Below, piece by piece: positions 45,639 through 56,569 of a DNA stretch of 64,000 nucleotides. The first letter of the stretch is position 1. Every line of letters begins with the position of its first letter. The stretch covers positions 1,798,001 through 1,862,000 of the forward strand of contig JAOVFP010000018.1 in assembly GCA_025738555.1 (NCBI GenBank), given 5' to 3'. The notes under the pieces are model-generated. The model saw only the letters and a list, made by a program, of their open reading frames with translations. It was not told the origin of the DNA and made no database searches. Source of the stretch: Cyathus striatus. Taxonomy: Eukaryota; Basidiomycota; Agaricomycetes; Agaricales; Nidulariaceae. The translations under genes were made by a program, and so were the position numbers.

Positions 45639-47462
45639 TTATATTTCAGTGTAAACTTCAGTAGGAAGAATATTCCCAGGGAATAGGTGTTCTCCAAAGC
45701 CCTCCGAATAATAATCAAAAACACGACCTGGCTTTCTAAAGAATATAGCAGAATCTGTACCCAATGTCAGTTTTTCCTCTGTATGATCCTCTTTTCTCTT
45801 AAAGTCATTGATGAATAATGATAACCGACTAAGAGAGGCAATTCTTTCATCCCCTTTGCGAGCCTTCACGAAATCCTTCAGGGAAGACTCTGTGATACTA
45901 GTAAGTATATTAGTATCACATTCAAGCTCCTCTAGTTGAGGGCAAATAATATCGGAATACTCTTTCTCTACTGGTGTGAGTGCATACAGTAGATCATCGC
46001 TGATGATATTCTCAAAAATTGTTGGATCTGATTGGGGCCATGATGGCAGCCATTTATTGTTGGTAATGTTTTTTAAAGAGACTTTTAGACATTTAAGATA
46101 TGACATGGATTTAAGTAGCTGCACCAGATTGCCGGTGGAGTTCAGCCAATCTGGTGCATAGAGTCCCAATGAGAGGCAACCTCCATGGACACGTAGCAGT
46201 GACTTTATGATTTCCTCGGCAATTCCGAAGACATCACCAAGATAAAAGCTTTTAGAAAGTTGAATATCTAATTTCTTTATCGAAGGAAGATATAAGCGCT
46301 TTGAAGAATCCAAGATACCATTTGTTGCAGGTACTGAGAGACTCATGGCTGTCAGATGATGAAGGGTGATATTATCTTCACTTTCTGGGATTGGATTATC
46401 GAAGCGTCTAATGAAGCTTATTCCCAACTTCAATATCTTTAACGATTGGCAGCGGGAAATAACTGTAAATGCAAAATGAGCCAGATTTGTGTTCATAGAG
46501 GGATCCTGATCCAGGTATAAGTCCAGTTCTGTAAGCTGCCCCCAGCCTGCATGTAGCGGGACAGAATATATATCTGAAGATTGGGTGGGAATGTTGTAAA
46601 ATGTTGCGGAGGTGACATTCAAAGAAAGAAAGGCAATAATTTCATTCCATTCACATGTTGATAGTTCCGGCGAACGAAGTACCTGACGATTGATATGAAG
46701 TTCCTTCAACATTTTTAGGTATTCAGTTTTAAATCCAATCTCGAGTAAACCTCGTAAAGTATCCATGAAGAAGGAGATATCCAATTTGTACCAACGTTGA
46801 TGGTAAGGGATTATGATGTCATGGAAAAACTGTCGATGCATTAGCCGGATTTTGTGCTTAGTATTGTGATATGCTTCAGCTTCAGTATTATTATTATTAC
46901 TGAGAATACCCGCGTCCGGGGTTTGATGAATGGATATTGACAACGGACATGCTCCAGACCTGTCAAGCCACTTCTTTACAGAAGCTTGCCGCCGATCTAG
47001 TGTTTGGAGCACGAGTTCCTCCTCCTTCATGAGATAGTTTGGTACTGGATATGCTCCTCTTATGATATTAGGAAGAACGACATGGATTGCTGACCATATC
47101 TGTGGTGTAGAAAGAGCTATTCTTCTCCACGAACTGCAGATCCGTGTCAATAGCATTGGAGCTTCCATGGCATTCATATATGGGTTTCGATCTTCTGGAA
47201 GGCAGGCTATGAATATCTCTTTGACGATATCCTGAGTAAGCTTCCGAGCGGGCGATAATAAAGCTCGATGCTGTTCAGCAAAGTCATGTATTCCCGACCG
47301 TTTTGCCCATACCACGTCTAATTGTCGTTGCAGCTGGTCAATTTCAGTGTCAATACAACGAAGTTTCTGGCCTGAGATCTCCAGTAAGTCCTGAATTTTC
47401 TTTGCCTCGTCGACGGTAGGCACGTAGTTGGTATCGAGACGTTGTTGGAATGGAGAGTCCAT
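45639..47462 (-). CDS. F-box protein with leucine-rich C-terminal region
   Basis: 607 codons, one coding exon. I start at the ATG at 47462 (MDSPFQQ) because the frame upstream has only a GTG and lies within a 58-nt leader intron (47528-47471, GTGAGT to CTCAG). Residues 20-67 form a predicted coiled coil (IDTEIDQLQRQLDVVWAKR). Residues 69-127 are the F-box in the agaricomycete form, with LTQDIVKEIFIACLP, MEAPMLLTRICSSWRRIALSTP and IWSAIHV. The rest has leucine-rich strands typical of substrate-binding repeats. Such proteins bind Skp1 in SCF ubiquitin ligases; the substrate is unknown. Large families of these genes are normal in mushrooms. The 5' end is duplicated as a broken fragment near 51 kb. 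Confidence 0.85.
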   Translation of the reverse strand: MDSPFQQRLDTNYVPTVDEAKKIQDLLEISGQKLRCIDTEIDQLQRQLDVVWAKRSGIHDFAEQHRALLSPARKLTQDIVKEIFIACLPEDRNPYMNAMEAPMLLTRICSSWRRIALSTPQIWSAIHVVLPNIIRGAYPVPNYLMKEEELVLQTLDRRQASVKKWLDRSGACPLSISIHQTPDAGILSNNNNTEAEAYHNTKHKIRLMHRQFFHDIIIPYHQRWYKLDISFFMDTLRGLLEIGFKTEYLKMLKELHINRQVLRSPELSTCEWNEIIAFLSLNVTSATFYNIPTQSSDIYSVPLHAGWGQLTELDLYLDQDPSMNTNLAHFAFTVISRCQSLKILKLGISFIRRFDNPIPESEDNITLHHLTAMSLSVPATNGILDSSKRLYLPSIKKLDIQLSKSFYLGDVFGIAEEIIKSLLRVHGGCLSLGLYAPDWLNSTGNLVQLLKSMSYLKCLKVSLKNITNNKWLPSWPQSDPTIFENIISDDLLYALTPVEKEYSDIICPQLEELECDTNILTSITESSLKDFVKARKGDERIASLSRLSLFINDFKRKEDHTEEKLTLGTDSAIFFRKPGRVFDYYSEGFGEHLFPGNILPTEVYTEI

Positions 47463-47668
47463 GAGCGAACCTGAGCTTAATAAAACGTAAAATACGAGCG
47501 CCTTGTTAGACGAACTGTGTAGACTCACTTGAAAGCAATCGATGAGGTGATTACGAGTGAGAAGCGTATCGGATGAATGCTGTATATATAGTGCTGTACA
47601 TGTGTTGATGTCATCAGATTACTATCCACAAAGCTATGGCACGTCTAATTTTAGTTAGCTATGTAGAC

Positions 47669-48619
47669 CAAGGGGCTGCCGTTACTGCAATTTCCAAAAG
47701 TAGCATATCCCATGACCCCGTGGGAAGTGGCTGTGGCCGCGCGCGGAAACTGATCGTAACCGGTAGCCGGTAAGTCACATGACTTCGACACGCGCGTCGC
47801 ACCAAAGTGTATTACTATTCATCGATCCACGCACTGTAATTGAAGCATTTCTTGTAAATCACAATCGATAAATGCATGTAGAGTTAAATTAAATTAATTA
47901 ATAGACACTATTCGCATATTTCGCTCACTGAATCACTATAAAACTAGTGTAAGAACCTGATTACCCCAGGAATACCCCCCTGCTTAACCTCTGCTTTAGC
48001 TGATTGCAACATGCCTCTTCCTGTTAAAAGGACAAAAACTCCAGTTACATTTAAACTAGATGAGTTATCTCTGACAACAACTATTGATCCTAGTACTGGA
48101 TGTCACTTTGTTGTGTGTAACAGATGTGAAGAAACTGTTAGACTTACAGTAACTGCCAATTTTGACCCTATGAACAAACACAGAAATGGATATGAGGCAA
48201 CACTATTTTTTAGAGATGAATATGGGATAGGAAACAGTGATGACATTGTACATGTTCAGAATGACTTGAAAGACAAGAAGAAAAGAATAAGATCTGTAAG
48301 TGATCAGCAAGCTGTTCCAAAAGGAAAGAAACAGAAAAATAAATAATCAGTAGTTTAGGTATATTTATGTATTATACTGTGTATAAAAATTACTTGTAGC
48401 CTTGTGATGTGTGGCAGTCTCAGGAGGTCAATGTGTGCACACTGCACATGAAATAATCAAGTTAACTACAAATTAGTACAATGCGCGCGCGCGCGCGCAT
48501 CGAAGTCACGTGACGTACCGGCTACCGGTTATGATCAGTTTCCGCGCGCGGCCACAGCCACTTCCCACGGGGTCATAGGATATGCTACTTTTGGAAATTG
48601 CAGTAACGGCAGCCCCCTG
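47669..48619 (+). mobile_element. 951-bp element with 128-bp terminal inverted repeats and 8-bp target duplication
   Basis: The terminal repeats are 47669-47796 and 48492-48619, beginning CAAGGGGCTGCCGTTACTGC and CAGGGGGCTGCCGTTACTGC and differing at about six or seven positions. ATGTAGAC lies directly outside both ends (47661-47668 and 48620-48627). An 8-bp duplication and CAGGGG-type ends fit hAT-like (or KDZ-like) transposons. The repeats contain CCGCGCGCGG and ACCGGTAGCCGGT palindromes and a GC dinucleotide run at the inner edge of the right copy. The element is inserted about 200 bp upstream of the F-box gene start and encodes one small protein but no transposase. Confidence 0.85.
48011..48346 (+). 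CDS. Small basic protein inside the 951-bp element
   Basis: 111 codons, ATG to TAA. The middle has GCHFVVCNRCEETVRL, with two cysteines spaced C-x2-C, then FDPMNKHRNGYEATLFFRDE. The C-terminus is lysine/arginine-rich (DKKKRIRS, PKGKKQKNK), a plausible nuclear signal. Only one C-x2-C pair is present, so a zinc finger is not established. It could be a transposase remnant or a DNA-binding passenger. The frame is intact between well-preserved terminal repeats, which suggests recent activity. Confidence 0.55.
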   Translation: MPLPVKRTKTPVTFKLDELSLTTTIDPSTGCHFVVCNRCEETVRLTVTANFDPMNKHRNGYEATLFFRDEYGIGNSDDIVHVQNDLKDKKKRIRSVSDQQAVPKGKKQKNK

Positions 48620-48949
48620 ATGTAGACACTTGCCTTCATGAGAGAAAGGAATAGACGAGCGGCTGTTGTCCAAAAGCCATTGGGATCGAAGTGGAATGTG
48701 TGTGGTTCCAGAATCCTCGCTTAGCGTCTATTTCTGGTCCCAGGTAAAAGAGCAGTTGGTGCTGGGAAGAGAAGAGCGGGAGGTTACCAGTGCTATATGC
48801 TAAGGCAGCTGTTATCGCTCGGTATACCTATTTGATGCAGCAATTGAGTGGGTCGCTTAAATTGGACAATCACTCCCAGTAACTATCGATGATGAAACGG
48901 TAAGTCAACGCAAAGTCCACGCCATTAAATAAAGCTACACATTCAAGTA

Positions 48950-49880
48950 TCTAACCAAACCCAGCCAAAATAACTATATGGTTCCAAATGGATTGACGTC
49001 TATTGAATAGGGAAATGGGGCTTTGTGTGAGTGGGAGTAGGAGGAAGAGCCTGGCCGTTGAAGAATCCAGGTTCGACGAGGAATGTATCTGCTTCGGGAA
49101 GTGGGTCCAAGTCCATGGCTTGTGCATCCCCCCTGTTGGTGATGGAGATGAGTGAAGTGCAGGAGGAAGGGGGGAAGGTTTGGACGAATCGAATGCGCTC
49201 GAAAGGTGCCTGAGGAAACTGTTGCAGCTGCGAAAATGGGACGGAGGGCAGCGCAACTGCACCTCCGAACCCATAATCCCCCAGATATGAACACCAGATA
49301 GCTTTCTAGGTAGAACCCTCGCCGTGACTGAGGAGAAACCCTCATCCGATCCAATACAGCCTGCATCAGCTCATCCTCCTTCTTCCCCTTCAACAACTGC
49401 GCCGCCTTCACACCCCCTCTCCTCATCCACGTCCCCCCCACACTTCTCCTCCTCCTCACTCTCGTTGTGGATAGCCTTAAACCGGAAGTTGGGATACAGT
49501 TTCATACGCTCCTCCTTGACCACTTTTGCACACTTATCCCAAAATTTCTTCTGCTCGGGGGAGCTTGCCCTAGCAGCTTCGAGAGGGCGCCATGGTTCAT
49601 TTAGATCGTACCCGAGACGTGATTTTGTCACACAACATTCGCCTAGGGCGTGTAGGTGGAGAGGCGGAAGCGAGGAGGGGAGAAAGAGAAGGACAACATT
49701 CGGAGTATGAGTCAGACAGATTCGCGTAGGTTATTGGTGTTTTGTATGGCGCAAAGGATATTCCAAGTTTGGCTGGGAATACTATACGGTATTAGCATAT
49801 TGTATAAGAGAGTAAAGAGGAAGGCATACCCGGTGTGATGATGTGATGATATGTAATGCTGGCATCTTGCATTCCTCATT
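48950..49880 (-). pseudogene. Decayed HMG-box gene, CpG-rich copy D
   Basis: Exon 1 and intron lie at about 49870-49790 (GTATGCC to CCGTATAG), then SFAP-like KTPITYANLSDS, a gap that removes the first half of the HMG box, the second half as SPEQKKFWDKCAKVVKEE and LYPNFRFKAIHN (49580-49470), then the middle to 48950 ending at the INPFG-like region. Frame changes are present. The C-terminal third is missing. CpG is frequent, unlike copies at 34 and 38 kb. Confidence 0.7.
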
Positions 49881-50460
49881 GTCAAAATGGAGCAGGATCG
49901 AAGAGAGATACATAAGGGGGAAAGGGAGCTCCCATACGAGCAACTAACACACATTTAAAAGTGGAGCCAAACCAGACGTTGCACTCGTGCGGGGTTGGCA
50001 GAGGGGACGTTGAATAAGCCATCTCACGGGATAACCCAAAACCGGCTCGAGCTTCGTCCGAGTTCGTCCTCCCCCTCTACACCTCTAGAACAAACCCAAG
50101 CAGCCTCTTCACCCAAACCACCCTCACATTCACCATTCCCCTTCAGCTTCGAGCTCGGAGCTCGGATTGCATCAAGACGCGCGTTTCTTGACAGAATTAG
50201 CGCATGAGTGTCATCACGCTATGGACATGGTGATAATAAGCACTTGAGTCTCTTCCTCGAGATTGGCGTTAGCGAGTTGGGGTAAACAAGGGAGGACAAG
50301 GTCGCGTGGGGGAGAGAAATAGCAAGTTAGAGAAGACGGCGGGCGGGAATGGATGGAACAACGTTGGACGTTGGTTAGACGAGCCGGGGGGGGGCAACAC
50401 CTTGTCAGCAGCCTTTGGAACAAACGTAAACAAACTCCTGATGGGGAACGGCCCGAACGG
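49881..50460 (-). repeat. HMG-box gene upstream region, copy D
   Basis: Continues the unit upstream of the decayed gene at 48950. It matches 36360-37140 and part of 43020-43200. It contains CAGCCTTTGGAACAAACG and no gene. Confidence 0.55.
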
Positions 50461-50503
50461 GCCAGGGTGGGACCTAATGGTGTAGTGGCTATGCTCACAT
50501 GGT

Positions 50504-50754
50504 TAACACGGCGGACTTTTGGCTGTCCAGTTTCAGCTGTCCTTTGGCCTGTTGTGTAGTCTGTCCTATTCTGCATCAGGCATGTGTATGTCACTCAACT
50601 TAAGCTGGTTCGTGATGGCTGTGGAATATATTTAAAACAAAGGCAAACTGAGTTAGCTCATAAAGGAGGTGTTGTGATGGTGTGATTATCAATGGCGAGA
50701 AGTGAATAAATGCCAGTGCGTTTATAGTACTAGTTTTGAACATTTATTAATAAT
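50504..50754 (+). repeat. Dispersed 250-bp repeat, copy 2
   Basis: Close match to 40890-41142, same orientation, from AACACGGCGGACTTTTGGC to GAACATTTATTAATAA. Here it is not inside the TTTACCCTCCCCC element, so it is a separate mobile or duplicated unit. CpG sites are partly kept (ACGGCGG versus ACGGTGG). Confidence 0.7.
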
Positions 50755-50944
50755 TAACTAAATACAATTGATTGATTCATGGTAAGTATTGATTCCAACA
50801 TAGTACATTTGAAATCAATCAACCCCCCAGTGGGATACAGTGCGCACCCTCAGTGCTCACCGACAGTGATCAATCACATAGAAAGCCACTGGTGGTATTA
50901 TCGACCATTTTTCCTGAAGCAGATCTACTTGTCATTGCAGCTGA

Positions 50945-51230
50945 TCTATTTCTGTGTCGAAACAACGAATTTTCTGGCCTGAGATTTCCAAAAGTCCTGA
51001 ATTTTCTTTACCTCGTCGACGGTAGGCACGTAGTTGGTACCGAGATATTGTTAGAATGGAGAGTCCATGAGCGAGCCTGAGCTTAAAAAAAGTGAGAAAC
51101 GAGCATCAACTCACCTAAAAACAATCGTGAGAGGTCCACCCATGGGAAGAATGTTATATATATGCTGCTGTACATATGTTAATGTCATCATATTATTACT
51201 GTCAACCAATGCGCAACCATGTAAGGCCAA
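50945..51230 (-). pseudogene. Broken 5' fragment of an F-box gene
   Basis: Matches 47330-47640: leader intron, start codon and first 35 or so codons of the F-box gene, including VPTVDE and its upstream TATATATA region. Codon 6 is a stop (TAA where the intact gene has CAA) and the F-box itself is absent. Confidence 0.7.
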
Positions 51231-51373
51231 AACCAGTAGACACTCCGGGTGACCTCCTTCCCGCGCACGGCCTTACAGCATTCTGCTCCCTGAACGTCTG
51301 TCGATTCTCCAGACCCTCCTCTACTACCACACCCCTTTAACTGCCACCGTCTACCCCGAAACCCATCCTCGCC

Positions 51374-52161
51374 ATGTCACGAAACAACAAGACAACCCGT
51401 AGACTCCAGTCTGCTTACGTAGTAACGAACATTGCTCGAGACCTTAGTAGCTTAACTCCTTCGCTTCCTATTCAAGCAGGCGAAGTATTTTCCGCCACTT
51501 CGAAGATATTCGAAATTGCATTAGTGAGCTAGTCAAACATCGAAGGTGGACGATGCTTATTCTAACTTCCATAGACTGTACTCAGAAATGAAGCCGAAAT
51601 AATGGAGCTGGCGCAGTCCTGCAATCCAGTAACCAAGATGGTCGTGGAGCGCGCTATTCATTCACCTCAAGATTCTCAATTGCAAGTGGATATTGCAGAA
51701 CTTCGAGAGTAAGTTGTCATACAATAAAAAAAATTGACTTCTACTTACTAACTGACGATAAAGACTATTAAACGATATACAGTCTATGATATATAAATTC
51801 ACAAGGCGTAGGAAGATCGTGCTCGTATTAGCTGCTAATGCCGATAAGGAGGAAATAAATAGGGCAAAGAAACGGCTTCAGCACTTGCTAGAGGTTTTCA
51901 GTGCCGCTCGAGCGGTCGAAATTCAGCAAGGCGTCCTTGGAACACAACAAATTGCAGATGAAATCCAGCGAAGTGTGGTGCGAATTGCGCAAACAACCAA
52001 CGAGACAAATAGAAAGGTAGATTTATTGGTGCGTTCCCACTCTGAATCATTATGTATTTTTGTGACATTCTTCTCCTATGTAGGTGGTATCTGCGCTAGA
52101 GTCTGCCGCCGCTAACCACAGCGACAAAGAAAAGGAGTGCAGCGTGAGTGCTATATTATAA
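51374..52161 (+). CDS. Helical-bundle (MLKL N-terminal-like) signalling domain, apparently without effector
   Basis: Exons 51374-51523, 51575-51708, 51764-52016 and 52084-52161 join in frame to about 204 residues. The sequence order (SATSKIFEIAL, ELAQSCNPVTKMVVERAI, ELLNDIQSMIY, EINRAKKRLQHLLEVFSAARAVEIQQGV and TTNETNRKVVSALESA) matches the four-helix-bundle region that precedes kinase or STAND domains in many agaricomycete proteins and resembles the MLKL N-terminal domain. Here a stop follows soon after, or the GTGAGT at 52144 is a donor whose next exon is gone. Related full-length proteins act in signalling or cell-death-type responses; for this short form a role is unknown. A HeLo-like or other coiled coil is the alternative. 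Confidence 0.6.
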
Positions 52162-52239
52162 CTGCAGTTAAAAACGTCGATTTCATAATGATGGCAGCAA
52201 CCTTCACTGCAAGGCCGAAAGCTCATAATTTTATACCAA

Positions 52240-52316
52240 ACACCTGTCGGAGTAAGGTCAGAAATAGCTCTAGCCGGTGTCTTGGTTCTTTTTTTATATT
52301 TGATCAGGCTTGAAAA
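52240..52316 (+). repeat. Dispersed hairpin plus T-tract motif, copy 3
   Basis: GGTCAGAAATAGCTCTAGCC, then GGTGTCTTGGTTC and seven T, followed by ATTTGATCAGG. It is more diverged than the other two copies. It sits directly downstream of the truncated helical-bundle gene, where the rest of that gene would be expected. Confidence 0.45.
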
Positions 52317-52379
52317 GCTCTGTAAGTAAATATCGTTGAGCATTTCTTAAAACATACATAAGGTACGGAGAAACTTATT

Positions 52380-53110
52380 ACTGTAGCAATACAATAGCAA
52401 TAGTTAAACGCATGTGTTGCATACTGTGTTATTTATACTATAGCTTATAGCTTGTAACAAATCCCCTTGCGAAACCTCATCACAAATATATCCAAGTAGT
52501 AAACGTTTAAACTCTTAACCCTACAAGTGCAATAAGTCAACCAGAAACGATCATACAATAGAACATAGCCAGACAAGGACCGAGGTATTATAGCCACAAC
52601 CTACAATTCACAATTGAGAGATGACACAAGACAGTTGGAAGAGGCTAAAGCTACAGGTTGGCACGACACGACACGGTATGATATATGAAGAAAAATATAT
52701 TAATGTGTGTGGGTGTTCGTAGAGACCTATGAGATGAGGTGTGATGTGAAAATGAAATCAGAACAAAAACGCAAACTAGAATGTAAAAAATTAAAATACA
52801 ACAACCTATGCATGAACATCCTGATACTGAAACCCACACCGCATCAGAAGCACATAAATTCTCAAAATCCCGACTCGCTTTCGCTTCCTGTCCATTACAC
52901 CCCCACATACCCCTGCGTATGCACATCGTTCTCCCCGTGCTGTTGTTGCTGTTATGGGGGATGGTCAAAAAACCGCACAGAAGTGGCATCGAACATTACT
53001 AAGTAGGTGTAGCCGGAACTGGTTCCATACTTGAGTTTGGGAATGGGATGGAAGAGCTTAAGGGAGCCGGAGTACTCTACTCCCGTGCTCTTTACTACCT
53101 TCTGATACGC
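52380..53110 (-). pseudogene. HMG-box gene C-terminal fragment, copy E
   Basis: On the minus strand, about 53100-52890 corresponds to the last part of the intact gene (poly-Q region, then VHTQGYVGV for IYAQQGYMGY). About 52640-52600 matches the 3' untranslated CTTTAGCC region. Upstream coding parts are missing. Confidence 0.6.
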
Positions 53111-54349
53111 CGGCTTTTAAATAAACTTATTTTTCGATTATTATTTCCTTTTATTCAAACTTCTATATTTAAATCTGTGCAAGGAACCAACCCATGAGTA
53201 CAAGAGTTGGAACGAGTCCCGAGTTGCCAACTATAGTATTTCCTACAAAATACGCTACTAAGGGATGAGTACAAGGGCTGGGATTGAGACCCGTGTCGCC
53301 AGCCAAAGTATCGCACTGATACAAACCAAGGGTATTAAAAAGAATATATGATATGGCGGCGGTCTTTTGCATTTATTTAAATATATTACACTCTTTTCAA
53401 GATAGCCATTACTCTACTTCTTTTACAACTATTATTATTATATAACAAAGTCACCGTATCCCTCTCGTACACCTTGAATGGTGTTCTAGCACGAAGTCCA
53501 ATGCGTCACGTGCCACTGTATAGAACTCCGAAATAAATCCTAAATCAAAGTACCTACGCCGGTATCGCTCAAATCCATAGCCTTAATAGAACGTGATTTG
53601 TACCCCCCATATGAGAAACCGGGTGGTTGTACGGCTTACATGTGTAAAACCACATGGACAACGGTGCATGAAACAACCAAGAACGGTACTAATGCCATCA
53701 CGCACAATTGATGCGCACATCAGATTCCAGAACAAGCCGTTAACTCCGAAATCCTTTGTAACTGAGCGCGTACCAATGCAAGCGCATGTTCTAGCACATG
53801 TATTAAAAAATACCAATGTCACAGCGTTTGGAGCGCCTTTGAAACAAGGCGCATCCACATGATTTCTCATGTGCAGAGTCGGTCCTATTTTAAAGTAGCT
53901 TAGTAAATATTCTTGGAAGCACGTTACCTAAAGACTAGAATTAGACTACATTACACAATATGCCTAGGTGTCATTATAGTATATAGGTAGTTCAGATTAG
54001 CTGTAGGGAATGCAAGTACTGCACGAGCCGTCTTCCGTTCTCAAAGTAGAGTAGATTAGAATTTGAAGTACCGAGTACTATTGAATTGAATTGAATATTG
54101 GTTATCCGAGTTTTTGAACTAGTACTGCAATTGAAGTATTAAAATCCAGTCTTAGAAATCAAGCTATAGTCTTTAAAGTCGTTCTATTTCATTATTGCTA
54201 ACCAGATACCCTTCGTACTAAATATAACTAACGTAAATACCTATTTTATGTTGGTGGTGCTACTACTGACATAATAAAGTACTACTAAAAGTTAGTCGTA
54301 TCACTTCCTAAAGTTCTCATGGTCAACAATCAGGTGTACTAAAGTATGA
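53111..54349. other. AT-rich stretch without a gene
   Basis: ATGAGTACAAGAGTTGG and ATGAGTACAAGGGCTGG (53196 and 53267) mark a short diverged tandem duplication of about 70 bp. A frame is open on both strands at 53583-53870 but has no recognised domain. The rest is AT-rich with no structure I can identify. Confidence 0.4.
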
Positions 54350-55263
54350 CTCAGTGGGAGTCGTATCCGCTTCAGGAGAGTATGCTTCCATGTCTTGCGA
54401 AGCCTGGAGTGGCGAGATGAATTGCGAGAGGACGACGGGGTCGTTCATTTCTCCGAATGGATTGATTGACTGGGGAAGTGGGGCGTCGTAGGAGTGGGAT
54501 TAAGAGGAAGAGGTACCAAAGCCGGAGAGGAAGGCGTCTGCATTCATTTGTGCATCCCAGCCTGCGGCTGGTGGGTGGGTGGGTGAAGGAAGTAGGGAAG
54601 AGAGGGAGGTTGCCAGCGCTTTACGGGCGCTCATCAACACCACTCGACCTCCTAGGAGGCAACACCCTAGGACTCGCCCTCATCCGAACAAGATCCAGCA
54701 CATCCTGAGCAAGCCCATCCCTCTTCATCCCCCAACAACTGCGCCACCTCCTCACACCCCCTCTCTTCATCCACGTTTCCCCCCACTTTTTTCCTTCTTG
54801 TTCTTGTTGTGAACTGGCTTGAACCGGTAGGTGTGGTACAGGTGCTTAGGCTCTCCTTTAGCTGCTTTTCGTGCTTGTCTCAGATTTTCTTCTGCTCGAG
54901 TAGGAGCTTGTGCCAGCCTGTGATTTTCGAGAGGGAGCCATCGTTCGTTTCGATCGTGCCCAGGACGTCATTTGTCGCACAAAGCCAGTGCGGAAAAAGA
55001 GGGTGGGGAATGTATCCTTGGCTGCGACGTTTCCCTATGGGTTGGCGTTTTGGTGTGGATGGAGGAGCGGGAGCGAGGAAGGGAGAGTGAGAAAGAGGAG
55101 GACGGCATTGAGTCTGAGTCGGAGGGATCCGTGTAGGTTATTAGTGTTGTGATTGGTGCGAAGGATATTCCAATTTGGCTGGGGATACTATGCGGTATTA
55201 GTACACTGTATAAGATAATATAGAGGAAGACATACCTGGTATGATAATACGAGATGCTAGCAT
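54350..55263 (-). pseudogene. Decayed HMG-box gene, CpG-rich copy F
   Basis: Exon 1 starts at 55263 (MLASRIIIP, then GTATGTC), and exon 2 has LITYTDPSDSDS. A one-base loss (CCAAATTGG where other copies have CCAAACTTGG) shifts the frame before it. The first half of the HMG box is damaged; the second half survives in pieces, ending PVHNKNKKK. The gene continues to NPFGEMNDPV near 54450 and stops aligning near 54350, without the C-terminal third. Confidence 0.7.
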
Positions 55264-55759
55264 CTTGCATTCCTCATTGTCAAAATCGAGGGAATCAACA
55301 AGTCTCGTATGGGATAAATCTAACATTGTATAGCGAAATATTAGAAGAAAGAAGTGTTTGCATGTGAGGTTTCAGAAAGTAAAGAAATCGGATCTCTCTA
55401 GCGGCACCAGCCAAAATTAGAATCCCGCGACGAATTCCAGCTGGGGTCAACGGCTTGTCTTCCTTCCCAACATGACAGCTAATATCATTTTCAAAAGTCG
55501 AAGCTGGCGCTCTTCTTATGTACCTGTACTACGCACTGTACCGTATTGTCACTTGCTATCTTCCCCTTGTGTGCTTTGAGGCCAAATGTAACATCGTCGT
55601 GCTCGTTGCAGTGTCACCGTTTATTTCAACAATAAACGTCCAAGAGAGGTTAAAAGAAATAATGAGATCGAGATCGAGTTGTAGAGAAAAACTACGTCAC
55701 ATGTCACGGAATGAATAATCGATCCTTCACCGTACACTCACTCACTACCAATTTCAACC
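55264..55759. other. Intergenic region upstream of the tandem paralogues
   Basis: No gene. It includes the small CACCAGCC motif at 55408 and, at 55660-55740, sequence repeated before the second paralogue (GAGATCGAGATCGAG, AATGAATAATCGATCCTTCA), which is probably the duplicated promoter. Confidence 0.45.
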
Positions 55760-56334
55760 ATGCCTTACGATGTACATTTCATTTTGTTCGTTCGTTCAAT
55801 TTTACTAATACACTTCAATGTAACAAGCATGTCCTGGGCTTCATAACCTGCGCAGAAAATATTGCGAAGGGCATACAGGAGGCCAACAAGCTACCTGATC
55901 CCTTAGCCAGAAACGACCCAAGAGTTTTCGAGTTCGAACGTAACATGCTGAATGTACGAATAAATCGCGATGGGTATTTATATGCGGGATGCGGAAAAGC
56001 TGAAGAAACTGGCAATGGATTGGAAGAGGGACGCTACTACACCATCCTTGTTGTCGATGAGGGGCGGAAGCACAGGCTGGAAGCGAGCTTGGAATTGTGG
56101 AAGACGAGGTTGGAAGATGCAATTAGGGGCTTGAAGGAAAGGGATAAGGCTAGGATGGAGCATAAGGAAGAGTCAACCAGCGGGGGGAACCAGGGGGCTG
56201 CCGCTCACACCGAAACGGAAAATGAAGATTCCGACGAGGAGGATTATAAAATAACATCTGTCGATGAAACTATCGCATGCTATGTGTACCTCGGCATGCT
56301 TTATGGACCAGTTGTTTTAAAGAGACTTGCTTGA
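55760..56334 (+). CDS. Unrecognised protein, tandem paralogue 1
   Basis: Two exons, 55760-55771 (MPYD) and 55828-56334, with a 56-nt intron (GTACAT to AACAAG, with ACTAAT inside), encode 172 residues. The same tiny first exon and intron position recur in the second paralogue, which supports the model. The N-terminal half (CAENIAKGIQEANKLPDP, FEFERNMLNVRINRDGYLY) looks folded. The middle is helical and charged (EASLELWKTRLEDAIRGLKERDKARMEH is all one segment), then an acidic linker and a hydrophobic end CYVYLGMLYGPVVLKRL. I do not recognise the family. Confidence 0.6.
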
Positions 56335-56569
56335 TTCGTTTAAATATTAGAACATTATAATACTTCCGGAGGTACCGTTGATTAGTAGTAAATAGAAGTG
56401 CTTCCTACGCACTAGACAACAATAAGCATCGAGGAGAAGCTGGCAATTGTGATAATACAGTAAGAGTCGGAGATCGAGAACGAGATCGACACGACGACGT
56501 CACTCTGCTCCACCAGCGAATGAATAATCGATCCTTCACCGTACACTTACTCCTCCACCGATTTCAACC

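Noticed and set aside
47463..47528. N-terminal extension of the F-box protein
   Set aside because: It would begin at GTG and read through a sequence with GTGAGT donor and CTCAG acceptor; the ATG at 47462 is the sensible start.
53583..53870. Gene on either strand near 53.7 kb
   Set aside because: Frames of similar length on both strands, no recognised motif, no intron partners and no conserved copy in the window.
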